Source: Sphaerulina vaccinii (taxonomy: Eukaryota > Ascomycota > Dothideomycetes > Mycosphaerellales > Mycosphaerellaceae). Taken from it: a stretch of DNA of 64,000 nt. The stretch covers positions 806,001 to 870,000 of the forward strand of contig JAKUDP010000003.1 of the NCBI GenBank assembly GCA_022570795.1. The letters run 5' to 3'. Within the stretch, counting starts at the first letter, position 1. Each line of letters opens with the position of its first letter. Both the position numbers and the translations under genes were made by a program. A model generated the notes under the pieces. The model saw nothing but the letters and a program-made list of their open reading frames with translations. It had not been told where the DNA came from and did not search any database. Positions 30,166 to 42,465 of this stretch are shown in pieces.

Positions 30166-31800
30166 CTATCTGCCGATGAACTTGTACTCCAGGTAGCGAG
30201 CAGGAACATACGCGACCAGTGTCACCATTAAGCACATCTCATTCGAGATATCGCCTCCACCGCCGATCGTCTTCGCGATGGGTCCTGTGAACCACGTTTG
30301 GACCATGCCTAGCACCCAGACCACAACACCCAGCCCGAATGCAGTGAACCCGGCAATACCCATAGGCAACTTCGCTGGATCATTCCAACCTTCCAGGTCA
30401 TAGTTCGCAAAGTCGCCTCTTCGGAAGACGTAATGCTCACTGAAAACAATCACGAAGTAGGACGTGCACCAGTATCCAAGCAAGCTCAAGAAGTTTTGCA
30501 GATAAGCCAGAAGCGAGTCTTTGCCTGCAAGTGCCAGAGCGATGATGACCCCGAAGCACAGTATCGTCCAGATGAAGCGTGGCACCTTGGCAAAAGGTCT
30601 TGCAAACTGCTGGCACGACAGCGCAGCAGAGTAGGTGTTCATGATGTTCATGTTGATTCCTGAGAGCACCAGAAGAACCAGAATAAACTTCGCGAAGCCA
30701 TTAGGATGGAGCATAGCGTTGATCAAGTATCCAAGGCCTTCGTTCTCGTATGCATCCTTCCACTCAGGCTTGTTGTTCATAGCAGAACTAACGACACATC
30801 CAGCAACCATTCCAATGCTCGTGGGGATCGCAATGCCGAAGGTCGTCATGAAGAACACCTTGACCCTCGACACGTCAACCGCGTATTGGACGTAGTAATC
30901 GCTAGCAATCGTAGCCCAAGAAGCCGAAGATCCATACACAATCGCCAAAAGATTGAGGACAGTCCCGCTGAAGACCTCTCCCTTGACTGAAGCAGGTGTA
31001 GAATTATCCGCATAAGGTCCAGTCTGTCCAAAAATGATCATGAAAATGATGAAGTAGATCAACCAAGCATACTTCTCATAGACCAGAATCGCTCGTAGAC
31101 CGATGAAGCTGATCGCCAAACTGCAGACAGCAATTATGATAATCCCCACAACGATGGAGACACCTCCATTACTCACAGCAGTCAAAGCAAGTCCCCCGGT
31201 AATACACCCAACAGCACTCCAACCCAACTGCTGAATCGTATTAAGCGCCGCGACAATCTTGTTAGGATACCATCCAAAGCTATACCTCGAGATAGAAATC
31301 TGTCGTAGACCAGTAGGTGCACCCATCGTAGCGCAGAATCCCGAAACTGCTCCTCCTAGTAAGGAAGCGAAGATGACGATCAAAATAGATTGCTTCAGTG
31401 AGAGTCCAAATTCCCATCCTAGAAATCCAGTTGCGAAACAACTGATATTCATTGTACCAGAAGCCCAGATCAAAGCCATATTGAGTTGTGCATGCCATGG
31501 CTGAGGCCTTCTATCCTCGGGTAACTTGCGATCAATGGCTTCAGACTCAATACCCAACTTCCTGTCCATTGTGGCTTCCAGATCTCGCAGACGGGCGAAG
31601 ATACCTGTTTCTTTGGCCGGAACATAGCCCAATTCGTGATCGCTTGAGGATGCATCTCGTGAGTCGACATCTCTTGAGGCAATCCTGGTAGCTTCGAGCT
31701 TTTCATGTGCGGTTAATGGTCTTTGCGGTAATCTTGCTGCTGGGGCTTCCGTGATGAGTTCTTCGGGATGGCCGTGTTGCTTTTCGACGTCCCAGACCAT
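30166..31800 (-). CDS. NCS1-family purine/cytosine permease (544 aa)
   Basis: The start is placed at MVWDVEKQHGHPEE; the frame extends 14 codons upstream without an evident better start. A hydrophilic N-terminus of about 110 residues with RKLPEDRRPQPWHAQLN leads into twelve hydrophobic segments. Diagnostic positions include MALIWASGTMNISCFATGFL in the first membrane segment, GLRQISISRYSFGWYPNK between segments 2 and 3, and a final block with NYDLEGWNDPAKLPMGIAG. This is the Fcy2-type branch of NCS1, proton symporters for cytosine, purines and sometimes pyridoxine. The exact substrate cannot be read from the sequence. Intronless. Confidence 0.92.
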   Translation of the reverse strand: MVWDVEKQHGHPEELITEAPAARLPQRPLTAHEKLEATRIASRDVDSRDASSSDHELGYVPAKETGIFARLRDLEATMDRKLGIESEAIDRKLPEDRRPQPWHAQLNMALIWASGTMNISCFATGFLGWEFGLSLKQSILIVIFASLLGGAVSGFCATMGAPTGLRQISISRYSFGWYPNKIVAALNTIQQLGWSAVGCITGGLALTAVSNGGVSIVVGIIIIAVCSLAISFIGLRAILVYEKYAWLIYFIIFMIIFGQTGPYADNSTPASVKGEVFSGTVLNLLAIVYGSSASWATIASDYYVQYAVDVSRVKVFFMTTFGIAIPTSIGMVAGCVVSSAMNNKPEWKDAYENEGLGYLINAMLHPNGFAKFILVLLVLSGINMNIMNTYSAALSCQQFARPFAKVPRFIWTILCFGVIIALALAGKDSLLAYLQNFLSLLGYWCTSYFVIVFSEHYVFRRGDFANYDLEGWNDPAKLPMGIAGFTAFGLGVVVWVLGMVQTWFTGPIAKTIGGGGDISNEMCLMVTLVAYVPARYLEYKFIGR

Positions 31801-32526
31801 TTTGACGAGTTGCCTAGGTGAGGTGAGGTCGGTGAAAAGCACGCGACCTCACGATACGACTCACAAGCCTGCTTTTGTCAAATTCGTGGTCATGTCGGAC
31901 TACCTCGAAAAGGGAAGGTATGCAAAGGCTTATCAAGCAGAAGCTCTTGCATACACCAATGATATGTCTGTGTTGCTCGCCTAGACTTTCTTTGATGCTT
32001 GTCGATTCACGGGAGTGCGGCACTGGGTTATCGGTGGCCTGTTCGAGAACATCGGGCCACGACGACAGATGATAAACGTCTCTCGCGTGCGCTGTCAATT
32101 TGCCACGCGACGGACATACTACTGACCACACCACATCGCTATACTCCCTATGGGTCAACACCTCCCAGCAGTATTGCTTACCCTCGAAACCTGCGATGGT
32201 CTTCACAGGAACCTCCGGTCCATGTCCAATTTCTAAGAATCTGGTCTCATTTACGAGGGGCAAGTCATGCACAGATCGAGAAGATCAAGACCATACCGCA
32301 GTCTCGTAGCAAGGCGATGATGGAACTCCGCCTTCGCGAGATGTCCTCTACCTTGGCATACATTGAGGGAACTGAATTAGCCGGGAGAATATCCATGCAT
32401 ACGCCCCGCGTGTCGGCGCAGTGATGTAGCGAAGATCATAGTGGAATACTGACTTGATACACGCCTTATAGTCCTACGAAATGGAGGAAGAAGTCTCTTT
32501 GATGTGGATTCAGCTCGATCCCGATC
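31801..32526. other. Intergenic region, possible exon remnant
   Basis: A minus-strand frame at 32272-31814 begins with protein-like sequence (FLEIGHGPEVPVKTIAGFEG) but starts at GTG and has no recognisable family; it may be an exon fragment of a lost gene. The rest should contain the promoter of the downstream GH2 gene. Confidence 0.3.
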
Positions 32527-35212
32527 ATGCACCAATTTCTTCTTGCGCTCCTACTGCTATGCGGTACATGTCATACTTTGAGCAAGAGTATTCAGCCATC
32601 ATCTGGACGCGAGAAAATCAGCATCAATCATGATTGGAAGTTCTGGCGGTCAGAGACCAATTCCGATGGAGTCATCTACGACTACCGCCCGGATCTGGCC
32701 AACCTTACAAGCGTAGAAGTCCTCAAACCATACATTCTTCCTTCGGGCAATCACTTCATCTCTAATCCTGTAGGTCGGCATGAACGTCCCGGAGGCAAGC
32801 CTAGTACCAGCATCGCATATGTTGAGGCTGACTTTGATGATGAGACCTGGGAGAATGTCACCTTACCCCATGATTGGGCTATCCGAGGTCCCTTCTACAC
32901 TGGAGAGGAGGGTACAATCCCAGTCAATGGAGGCATGGGACGCTTGCCTGTGCAAGGTGTGGGATGGTACCGAAGGAGGTTGGCCCATGGACCCGCTGAC
33001 ATAGGAAAAACCATCTACCTTGACGTCGAAGGGGCAATGTCATATGCAATGGTCTGGCTGAACGGCCATCTTGTAGGCGGCTGGCCTTACGGGTACAATT
33101 CATTCCGGCTCGATCTTACGTCGTATCTGGGATTGGGTTCCGATAACATTCTTGCAATTCGGATTGACAACCCACGAGATTCTGCTCGATGGTATCCTGG
33201 TGCTGGCCTCTATCGAGATGTATGGTTGACGAAAGTCAACGATATTCACGTTGCCCAGTACGGAACATATATCACCTCTCGAGATGTTAGCTCCCAAGCC
33301 GCGACCCTTGATTCAGTCGTCCAGATCGAGAGCAGCGCAAACTCATCTGGCGAGATCACGGTAGAAACCCACATTCACGAATACAGCTACTCTACAGGTA
33401 CAATTGGAGCGAAGGTAGCCAGCTTCCCTCTTGCCCAAACAGAGCCTGCTGCTTCGGGCAAAGTCAGTATCCTCAGCTCAGTAACGGTAACCATACCTAA
33501 TCTCTGGAAGCCTCTGCCAGAAGTACAACAACCAGCGCTGTACGTCGCGATCACTCGGCTTTACGATGGTACGAACGTGTTAGACACATACGAAACGACG
33601 TTTGGCATCCGATCTCTCGACTATGATGCCAACATAGGACTGCTGGTCAATGGTGAAGTCATAAAAGTACAAGGCGTCAATCAACATCACGACCTTGGCG
33701 CACTTGGCGCAGCTTTCAACGTCAGAGCAGCAGAGCGACAACTTGAAGTGCTGAAAGAGTTAGGATGTAATGCAATACGCATGTCTCACAACCCACCAGC
33801 TCTCCAACTGTTAGAATTTACAGATCGCATGGGCTTCCTGGTTCTGAACGAGATCTTCGACACTTGGGAATTCGACAAGACTGCTAGCGACTTTCATCTA
33901 ATCTTTCCAGATTGGCATGAACCCGACCTCAGAGCTTTCATCCGCCGAGATCGCAATCATCCCTCTGTCATAGCCTGGAGCTACGGGAACGAAGTCTTTG
34001 AACAATACACCAACGAAACAGGAGCGGCATTATCTGCATATCTACGGGACATCATTCACGAGGAAGATCCAACCAGACTTTCCACCGCCAGTATCAATTA
34101 TGCCATGCCAAATATGTCTTTTCCTAACCCGCTAGAAATTATCAGTCTCAACTACCAAGGTGCCGGAATTCGAGATAGTCAACCACCATATCTCCCCAAT
34201 GGTATAATTCGACCGCCTTCATACCCTTGGTACCACTCCATATTCCCTGACAAAATGATCTGGAGCTCCGAAACCGCTTCAACACTCAGCTCACGCGGCA
34301 TCTACACTTTTCCAGTAACAACAGACTTCATCTCAGCCCCGGTCAACACTTCCACGAATCAAGGTACTGATAACAACACAACAACAGCTCAAGTCAGCGC
34401 CTACGAACTCTACACAGCCGGCTTCGGCTCCTCTCCTGACAAAGTCTTCCTCAGCCAAGATCAGAACTCTTACGTTGCTGGAGAATTCGTCTGGACAGGT
34501 TGGGATTATATTGGCTAGCCTACGCCTTTCTACTCAGCTCGTAGTTCTTATTCTGGGATCATAGACTTGGCAGGTTTCAGAAAAGATAGATTTTGGCTAT
34601 ATAAGAGTCGTTGGAGACCAAATTTGCGGTTTGCTCATATTTTGCCACATTGGACTTGGCCTGAGCGTGTAGATATGACGACGCCGGTTCATGTTTTCAC
34701 TTCTGCGGATGAAGCTGAGCTTTTCGTCAATGGGCGGAATCTGGGGAAGCAGTATAGAGGTGAGATGGAATATCGCTTTAGGTGGGATGATGTGGTGTAT
34801 GAGCCTGGAGAGGTTCGAGTTCTGACGTGGAAAGGTGGTGTGGAGTGGGCGAATGAGACTGTGAGGACTGCTGGCGAGGCTGTGGCGTTGAAGTTGACAG
34901 CAGATCGAGAGAGTATCCAGGGTGATGGTCTTGATTTGTCGTTTTTGACGGTGGAGGTTGTCGATGGATTGGGAAATGTGGTGCCTCGTGCGAACGATAG
35001 TGTTACGTTTAGGGTTGAGAGCGGGCCTGTAGAGGTCGTGGCAACGTATAATGGTAATGCTACAGATTTTACGCCATTCAGTTCGCTGGCGAGGGATGCT
35101 TTTAATGGACTAGTGCTTGGGATTGTGAAAGGCAGGTTCTCGGGGCCTTGCTACCGTTAGTGTTTCTGCCGAAGGGTTAGAGCCAGCTAGCGTAGAGCTC
35201 ACATTGTTATAA
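32527..35212 (+). pseudogene. Glycoside hydrolase family 2 (beta-galactosidase), nonsense codon plus frameshift
   Basis: The gene starts MHQFLLALLLLCGTCHT (signal peptide) and follows the whole GH2 layout: sugar-binding domain (LPHDWAIRGPF, GVGWYRRRL, YNSFRLDLT), immunoglobulin-like domain, and TIM barrel with VQGVNQHHDLGALG, IRMSHNPPA, the acid/base Glu in SYGNEVFEQ (about residue 489) and the nucleophile Glu in IWSSETAS (about 582). At 34516-34518 an in-frame TAG replaces the conserved Glu of WTGWDYIGEPTPFYS; the frame then continues collinearly for about 214 codons. Near 35131 a one-base shift moves the expected end (GLATVSVSAEGLEPASVEL) to another frame ending at 35212. Two independent lesions imply a pseudogene. 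When intact it would have been a secreted beta-galactosidase. Confidence 0.88.
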
Positions 35213-36301
35213 GATCACAGAATAGCTATGAAGGGAGACTTCGCTTTACTTTGAGGATTTGGTGTAGAGCATGGATGAAACACGCCGTGAAGCGAAGATG
35301 GATCCAGTGGTATGCACGTCACTTGTTCTGTGTTCGCCGCAGACCCATAACCCATATCGCGGTATCTGCAGTCCACCGATGGTATATGCAGAGACTCGTA
35401 AGCATCAGTGGATGACGGCAGATTGGCACTCTGTCACGCGAGAGCTGGAGTGAGTTTATCGACCCAGTGTGTTGAATGGGACGAATGGAGTAGGAGGATC
35501 CGTGTTGCTCGCAGGCAGATCCGTCAGCTGCGAATGGTATCTCGTCCAGATCAGAAGCGGTGCAAGATGATAGCCTCAGAATAGCATCAAGGTCTGATCA
35601 GTGGTTCAGTCTTATCGCTGCCCCTCATGTGACTAGTTCAGATCCATGGGCAGTCGCGGGATGGAGAGGCGATGAGCGGTGGAGGTCAGGTGGCCGTGTC
35701 CCTTGAAACTCACGGTGTTTGTGCCATCAAAGTGGCGGGTTGTCCGTGAAGATGCAGTCAGTCCAGTGTGGGAATTGTAGTGCAAGTGTCCCTTGCATCG
35801 AAACAAGCGATCATTGTACAACTTGGTGAGTCGTGTCAAGAAAAGAGCAGAGAGAAGAGAGTGCGGGACAAGAAGGCGGCGGCGACAGCGGATGTTTCCA
35901 TCGTCGGAGCTGCTGGGATGTGTTCGAGCTTGCTGTCGACTTGCATGAGATCACGAACAACCGCCTGCTGCTGCTGCACTTGATGAACCATCCGAGTCTC
36001 TGCTCAGCTCAGCTCAGCACCCTCTGACCTCTTGACAGTGACCAACCACCTCTACCAATCTCGAATTATATCGACACAGCACTAGTACCGACTTCAACCA
36101 CCAGCAATAGTAAGGACGTCCGCCTGGACAGCCGCCTCGACGACCTGCTCCATCCGGACTACCACTTCTCTCTGATCGTCTGTCCAACAACGGGTCTTGT
36201 CACACTGCGGTTTGAAGGACACATGCCTCCGGCCCTGTGAGGCCAGCATAGGAAGCGACTTCGTCCTCCAGCACAGACAGACATAGCACGTTCTGGGCAA
36301 C
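35213..36301. other. Intergenic region, likely leader and promoter of the GID7 homologue
   Basis: About 1.1 kb with no supported gene. Short open frames lack motifs. An ATG at 36223 (ATGCCTCCGGCC) followed by GTGAGG could be a short 5' exon of the downstream gene, but the phase does not fit the acceptors I tried. Confidence 0.35.
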
Positions 36302-38769
36302 GTGCTAGTCTTCACGCTGGAAGACGACCAGCACCACACGACGCACTCCCCACCCAACACCGCCGGCCCATACGCCCCCTCCGCCACCACCCCCGCCCTC
36401 TCTCCAGCACAGGACTCTACTGCCCACTCCTCCCTCCAGCATACCTTATCTGCAACTGCCGCTGCCACCGAAGTTCACGCGGCCAACGTCATCAGTCCAC
36501 CGCACGAGACTGATCGATCCCGGAAGCGGAGACGTCGTTCTTCGCTGCCAGAGACCACTCCAAGGGCTGGTTCTCCCTCTACTGAAAGGGCCACTGCTTC
36601 TGGAGAGCATCCCCGGAAGCGTGCCCGAGTACCTGCCGAGAACGATAGCATAGGAGACGAAAGGACTATGCGGCTGGACTCTACTGAGCGAACACAGCAA
36701 CGGCCATCGACCAACGGGTCCTCGCACAACGGCTCTTCTCCGCATACTAACGGTTCCGTCAAGAGCGAGACGAACGGCTATCATACGAATGGACATGTGG
36801 AGGGGGCGGTAGGGGAAGTTGGAAGAGTACAGAACAACGAGCCTTTCTTCGGCCATGACAGAGAAGAAGTGACTCGGATCCTCCTGCAGACGCTCAGTGA
36901 TCTTGGATACAGGGATGCAGCAAAGCAGCTGTCAAAGGAGAGTGGCTATAAGTTGGAGATCCCTAGCGTGGCTGCTTTCCGGAGTGCGGTGTTGAGTGGG
37001 GAGTGGGAGGAGGCTGAGTCTATATTGCTTGGACACGATATTGCGGAAGCAGATGGAGGAGTGTCGCTAGGGAATGGGCATAGCACTTCATGGCGGAACA
37101 CTGCAAGGCTGTCATTTGGCAGTCAGAACGGGTCGTCAAGAAAAGGGCTACCACTTGCGGAAGGAGCCAACACCACATGGCTAAAGTTCTTACTGCGGCA
37201 ACAAAAGTACCTCGAACTGCTGGAAGCACGAGATCTATCTGCAGCACTGACCGTGCTGAGGAGCGAGCTTCAGCCACTCAAAACAGACACCGGAAGACTG
37301 CACTTCCTGTCAAGTCTGGTCATATGCCCATCCACAGACGAGCTTCTACACAGAGCAGACTGGGATGGCGTTCAAGGAGAAAGTCGAAGCATTCTGCTTT
37401 CCGAAATATCAAAGTCAATATCGCCATCCGTGATGATTCCGGAACACCGACTGGCCACACTGCTTTCATCCGTTCAAGAAGAACAGATTCATGCCTGCAG
37501 ATACCACAACACCGCGGCACAGCCAAGTCTATACACAGACCACGAGTGCTCCGAGGAGGACTTCCCATTACAAGCTCAACTTGAGCTAACGACACACAAC
37601 GATGAAGTGTGGTTCGTGGAATTTAGTCATGATGGCACAATGTTGGCCACGGCCGACAAAGATGGACTGGTTGTGGTTTATGACACCGTTCGATGGCGAC
37701 GGATCCACGAATTTCGAGAGCATGAACGAAGTCCGCACGCAACTGCATCAAACAGCGCAGGCGGCGCGAGCGACAACAGGGGTATCTGCTATGTGGCATT
37801 TTCGCCCGATGACCAGTATCTCATATCCTGCAGCCAGAACAACGAGTTCGTGGTTGTCAATGTACGAGATGGTACACGCGTATGCCATGCTGACCACTTT
37901 GACTATCCCGTCACGACAGCAGCATGGCTGCCAGATTCGCAGTCCTTCATTGTCGGAACGCAAGGTTCGAGGAGACCTCTCGGCATGTACTCACTCTCAT
38001 CAGCCAGCTCGAGCAACAGTGGCTCAGTAATAAGGAATCCTGAGATACACTCCTGGCGCGATCCACCTTGGGACCCATCGATCAAGAGTGAGCAGCCAAC
38101 AAGTTTCAGAATCACGGACTGTGCCGTAGACACTACAGGAACACGCATGGTCGCGACGACGATCGACAATCGCATCATGCTGTACTCTTTGAGCCAGGCC
38201 GATCGATATCGCAAGCTAGCAGAGTGGCCGATGGAAGACAGGCTCACTTCGATAAACTTCTCCGCAGATGGCGACCTTCTACTTGTCAATATGAATGAGG
38301 GTAAAGTGCTCGCGATCGATTCCGAGACTGGCGAAGTGGTGTGCCGTTACGAAGGTGCCGTTCAGAGAGAATTCGTCATACGTAGTGCATTTGGTGGTGC
38401 TGGCGAGAACTTTGTCATCAGTGGCAGCGAAGGTGAGCTCCGATTCGAGTGCCATCATTTGAATCGTACTGACTTTGTTGTAGACTCTCGGGTGTACATA
38501 TGGCGACGACAAACAGGCATGCTGGTGGCCTCGCTGGAAGCACATCCAGGATTAGTCAATGGGCGTCCGGGGACAGTCAACGCTGTTGCGTGGCATCCTA
38601 CTAACCATGGCATCTTCGCCACTGCCGGTGATGACCGACGAGTGAGGATGTAAGTATACCTCGTTTGCTTGCATATAGGCTCACGCTGACAAGTCTTAGA
38701 TGGTCATCTGCAACTGCACGACGAAGGACGGAAACATCGACGCACCAACTGGAGCAGTACGGCCACTAG
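36302..38769 (+). CDS. GID7: LisH-CTLH-WD40 protein, GID7/WDR26 homologue (about 788 aa)
   Basis: Three exons follow from splice signals: 36302-38432, 38484-38649 and 38700-38769, with introns of 51 and 50 bp; the total is a multiple of three. The first intron is itself in frame and would be read through if unspliced. A disordered Ser/Thr/Asn-rich N-terminus precedes a LisH motif (VTRILLQTLSDLGYRDAAKQL, near residue 185), a CTLH segment (AAFRSAVLSGEWEEAESILL) and about seven WD repeats from about residue 425 (DEVWFVEFSHDGTMLATADK) to AGDDRRVRIWSS. In yeast, Gid7 is part of the GID ubiquitin ligase that degrades gluconeogenic enzymes. The frame begins at GTG with no upstream in-frame ATG, so the true start is probably in an upstream exon or at a later Met (about residue 123). 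Confidence 0.88.
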
Positions 38770-39170
38770 CAGGACAACACCGTATTACTAGACGAGCGAG
38801 AACAGCTCAGTATCGACATGTAGCATGATAACGCGCATGCAAGCGTTGGCGTTCTTGGTAGCATTGGTTCTGAAGGAACACATGAGAGCATAGCATGGTC
38901 GATCCGTACGTAGAGAGCTGAACGCTCCAATATCACCACTATCTACGATATCAATCCCTTGGACTCTCTAGTTGCAATATGTGCGGAGTGGGCGCCGAAC
39001 TGCTCATGGTATATAGTTCACGCCTTCGCGAATATGCGGCTTCATGACGTGCAGCCAACCGACCAAGACGCGTTCCTTCAATGGAGAGAAACGAACATGC
39101 CTTGACTCCATCCACCGCCATTGATAACGACAAACCTGATTGCCTGGCGTGGCGCTGCCAATAAAGTGCC
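38770..39170. other. Intergenic region, nothing recognised
   Basis: About 400 bp between the GID7 homologue and the TDT transporter. A minus-strand frame overlapping the start of the transporter is a shadow. No repeat is seen. Confidence 0.4.
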
Positions 39171-40617
39171 ATGCCTTCCAAGAAGGCGGACGCCGAACAC
39201 GACTCCGACCATTCCAGAGACGAGGATTCCTCCAAGAAGACCAAGAACAACAATGAAGAACAGCAAAACGACATCAGAATCCCACCATACAAACTCGCCC
39301 TCAAGAATTTCACATCGCAATTCTTCCTCATACCACAAGGCACGGGCATTTTATCTATTATTCTCCATCAATTGAATTATCGATTCAATGGCCTCACGAC
39401 GATATCTCGGATACTTTGGGTCTTGACACTGGTATTACTTGTGGTGTTCCTGGCATTGTATGTTCTGAGGATTTTGTTATTTAGGAGGGATGTTTGGAAG
39501 GAATGGAAGACCGGTAAGTGAGCGAGATGGAGATGGGCCAGATGGGCGTATGTGTACTGATGGTGTGATGTGTGCAGAGATTATGGAGACGGCCTGTTTG
39601 AGTTGTGTGAGTATTGCTTATACGACTATTATACAGAATGTTGCGCTCAATCTGCCCATGAATTGGGGAAGCGGATGGGGAGTTGTGGCGTTGGTACTTT
39701 GGTGGATTAATGTCGTTATGGCCATCACAGCATGCATCCTCGGACCATACATCATAACTTACCACGAAGCACCTGGAGTCGATCAAGTTCCTCCAGGCAT
39801 CCTCTTACCTATGATTGCTGGGTTGACTGTTGCGGCGGGCGGAGGTGTGGTCTGTAGATATGGAGAATTGGATGCTGAATTACAAGTTGGAGTGCTTGTT
39901 GTGAGTTATTTGTTTGTAGGGTTGGGGTTGACACTTAGTGTGCTTGTGCATGCTGTTGTGTTGGCGAGGTTGTGCGATAAGGGCGCGTGGCCTAAGGGAC
40001 AGGTGAGTTACAGATGACGAGAGTTTGTGCGTTGGTATGCTGACATGTTGGTCTTATAGAACGTCTACACACTCATGATCATGTGTGGTCCTCACGGCCA
40101 AGGCGCATTTGCTCTGCTGATACTCGGGCAATGCGTTGAACGTGGAGCTTTCGCGGAGTACAACGCGTCGACGTTCGTGTCTGCCACTGGTGCTGGAGTC
40201 ATCTCTATCGCAAGCCAGTTCATGGGTCTCCTTACGTGGGGCTATGGAGTCTTCTGGTGGGCCTTCGCTTGCATTGCCATTTTGCAACACCTGGTCAGGA
40301 CTGGTCCGAGGACAGCTCTGCAGAACTGGGACGCGAGCTTATCGTCATGGTCTTTAGTGTTTCCATGGGGTGTATTCACGAATGCCGCAGTTGAGTTGGG
40401 ACTGATCTTGAACTCGCAAGCTTTCAAGGTGTTGGCAGCTATTCTGACAGTGTTCTTGGTTGTTCTTTGGCTGCTAAATGCTGGTGCTACGATTGTGGGC
40501 ACCATCAATGGCAAGATGCTTGGCCTCGATAGAGGTTGGCGAGGGAGGTACTATGTTAGTAACGCTGAGCAGGAAAAGGAAGAGACAGAGCAGTCCAAGC
40601 AGAAAGACGACAGCTAG
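39171..40617 (+). CDS. TDT-family transporter, C4-dicarboxylate/sulfite type (441 aa)
   Basis: Exons 39171-39513, 39578-40002 and 40060-40617 flank introns of 64 and 57 bp with GTAAGT and GTGAGT donors; the spliced length is a multiple of three. A charged N-terminus of about 45 residues leads to LKNFTSQFFLIPQGTGILSI, matching the entry to the first membrane segment of the tellurite-resistance/dicarboxylate transporter fold, followed by about ten hydrophobic segments with the paired GPHGQGAFALLILGQ and FPWGVFTNAAVELG motifs. These features match fungal members such as the sulfite pump Ssu1 and malate permease Mae1. It should export or import an anion across the plasma membrane; sulfite efflux is the closer guess because of the FPWGVFTNA block. 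Confidence 0.88.
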
Positions 40618-41362
40618 TAATACTGTCTTCCTATCGCGAGAACGAGTTCATATTCTCTCGTGCGTACGGATTCCCGCAGACTTCTCTATTCGTACTCTCG
40701 GCTTCACATGGAGTGCTTGTATATCTCGTTCCCTCGGTGATGCCCAGACTTCGTGAAGACTCAAGAAGGAAGTTGTGTTTGCCATGTGGCATGTGACAGA
40801 GCGTTGGACTGTCGTTCTCGCATTGGCAGATTTTGATATGTGCTAGGATGGAAGAGGAAAGGTCGCATCTCGCGCGGACATTGAGGACAGCGACATTGGT
40901 TTGCATCTCAGCGACATGATTGGAGCGGCAGATGACATAACAACGGCCTGGAGAAAGACGAGCAGATCCACCGCGAGCAGTCAACAATTTCCGCTATATA
41001 GGGGCACCATTCACGCTTGCCTCGACAACATATCCTCGACCTTCTCCTCTGAAAGTGTCGCGTGTTGAACATTAATCCTCTTCTCCACCTTCCTGTCACT
41101 CCTTTGGACCTTTCGGACCCTGGCATTGCTGCGATATTCTTCACGGAAAGAAAGGAAAAAGGCACAGCCGCGGCCTTGCTGACAGCCACGTCCTTTGCGA
41201 TTTGTTGTTGACTTCATCGTCTCGTCAGCAGCCCTACGACATCAGCGCACGCGACGGTCAAGACGCTGCATTGGCATCCGTCACGTCCCGGACACAATAA
41301 TAGACGTGCGCCGATTGTTTTCCTGGTAATTTTCGACCTACACAACACTTCTTACCACCACA
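40618..41362. other. Promoter region of the elongase
   Basis: A CTATATAGG sequence at about 40993 could be a TATA box with a long leader. No gene is supported; the open frames on the minus strand have no motifs. Confidence 0.35.
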
Positions 41363-42465
41363 ATGGCTTCTCCAGACTGGCTGGAGGTCGGCATGCCCAC
41401 GCTGGACAGACCGTTCGGCGTGGCACTATGGCCCATCTTCGCAAAGGCATTCACGGCCGTGAAAGGGTACACGCCTGAGGAGTTTCGCTTCATTCCCGGA
41501 AAGACCCCAATGGCCAGCATGGCAGAGACGGCGATCTCTCTGGTGTCCTACTACATAATTATCTTCGGCGGGCGAGAGCTGATGAAGGATCGCCAGCCTT
41601 TTAAGCTGAGCCTGTTCTTCAAGATCCACAACTTCTATTTGACTGCGATCAGCGGCACGCTTTTGCTATTGTTCCTGGAGCAATTGATTCCTACCATTAC
41701 GAGAAACGGTGTCTTCTACGCCATCTGCCACTACAACGGAGGCTGGACTCAGCCATTGGTCGTCCTGTACTACGTGAGTTGAAGGACGAGCGCGTTGAAA
41801 TGATCTGTATGCTAACGAGAAGCCAGCTCAACTACCTGACCAAGTACCTCGAACTGATCGATACCTGCTTCCTCTTCCTCAAGAAGAAGCCGTTAACCTT
41901 CCTCCACACCTACCACCACGGCGCGACCGCTCTTCTCTGCTATACTCAGCTCCTCGGCCACACCGCAGTCTCATGGGTTCCAATTACCCTGAACCTCATG
42001 GTTCACGTGGTCATGTACTGGTACTACTTCCAGTCTGCGCGCGGCATCAAGATCTGGTGGAAGAAGTACATCACGATGCTGCAAATCATTCAATTCGTGA
42101 TCGATCTCGGCTTCGTGTACTTCGCGTCATACACGTACTTTAGTGCAAGATACTTTCCATGGCTTCCAACAGCTGGCATGTGCGCGGGTGAGGAGTTCGC
42201 AGCATTCGCTGGTATGGGTATCCTCAGCTCGTACCTGGTTCTGTTCATTGGGTTCTACATTTCGACATACAAGAAGCCAATCAAGAAGGGTAGAGCCCGT
42301 GCGACCAGCGCTCTCGTGGAGATGAAGGATGAGCAGATTCCAGATATCAAGGAAGTCAGGAGAAGGATGAGCGGTAATGCGCAGAACATGAATGGCTATA
42401 CCACGGGCAAGGACACCACTACCGGAACTCCCAACGCACGAGTCACAAGGTCGAGAAAGGCTTAG
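41363..42465 (+). CDS. Very-long-chain fatty-acid elongase, ELO family (349 aa)
   Basis: Two exons, 41363-41773 and 41827-42465, are joined over a 53-bp intron (GTGAGT donor, GCTAAC branch). The ELO hallmarks are YYLNYLTKYLELIDTCFLFL, then the histidine box HTYHH (His164, His167, His168), then a NLMVHVVMYWYYF segment. About seven membrane segments can be seen, and the C-terminal tail is basic (RVTRSRKA), as expected for an ER enzyme. The family condenses malonyl-CoA with acyl-CoA to lengthen chains for sphingolipids and membrane lipids. Chain-length preference (Elo1, 2 or 3 type) cannot be assigned by eye. Length is normal for the fungal family. Confidence 0.94.

Noticed and set aside
34516..34518. 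TAG of the GH2 gene hidden inside an intron
   Set aside because: The sequence on both sides reads collinearly through the conserved WDYIG-x-PTPFYS motif, so removing an intron would delete conserved residues; no suitable GT-AG pair encloses only the stop.
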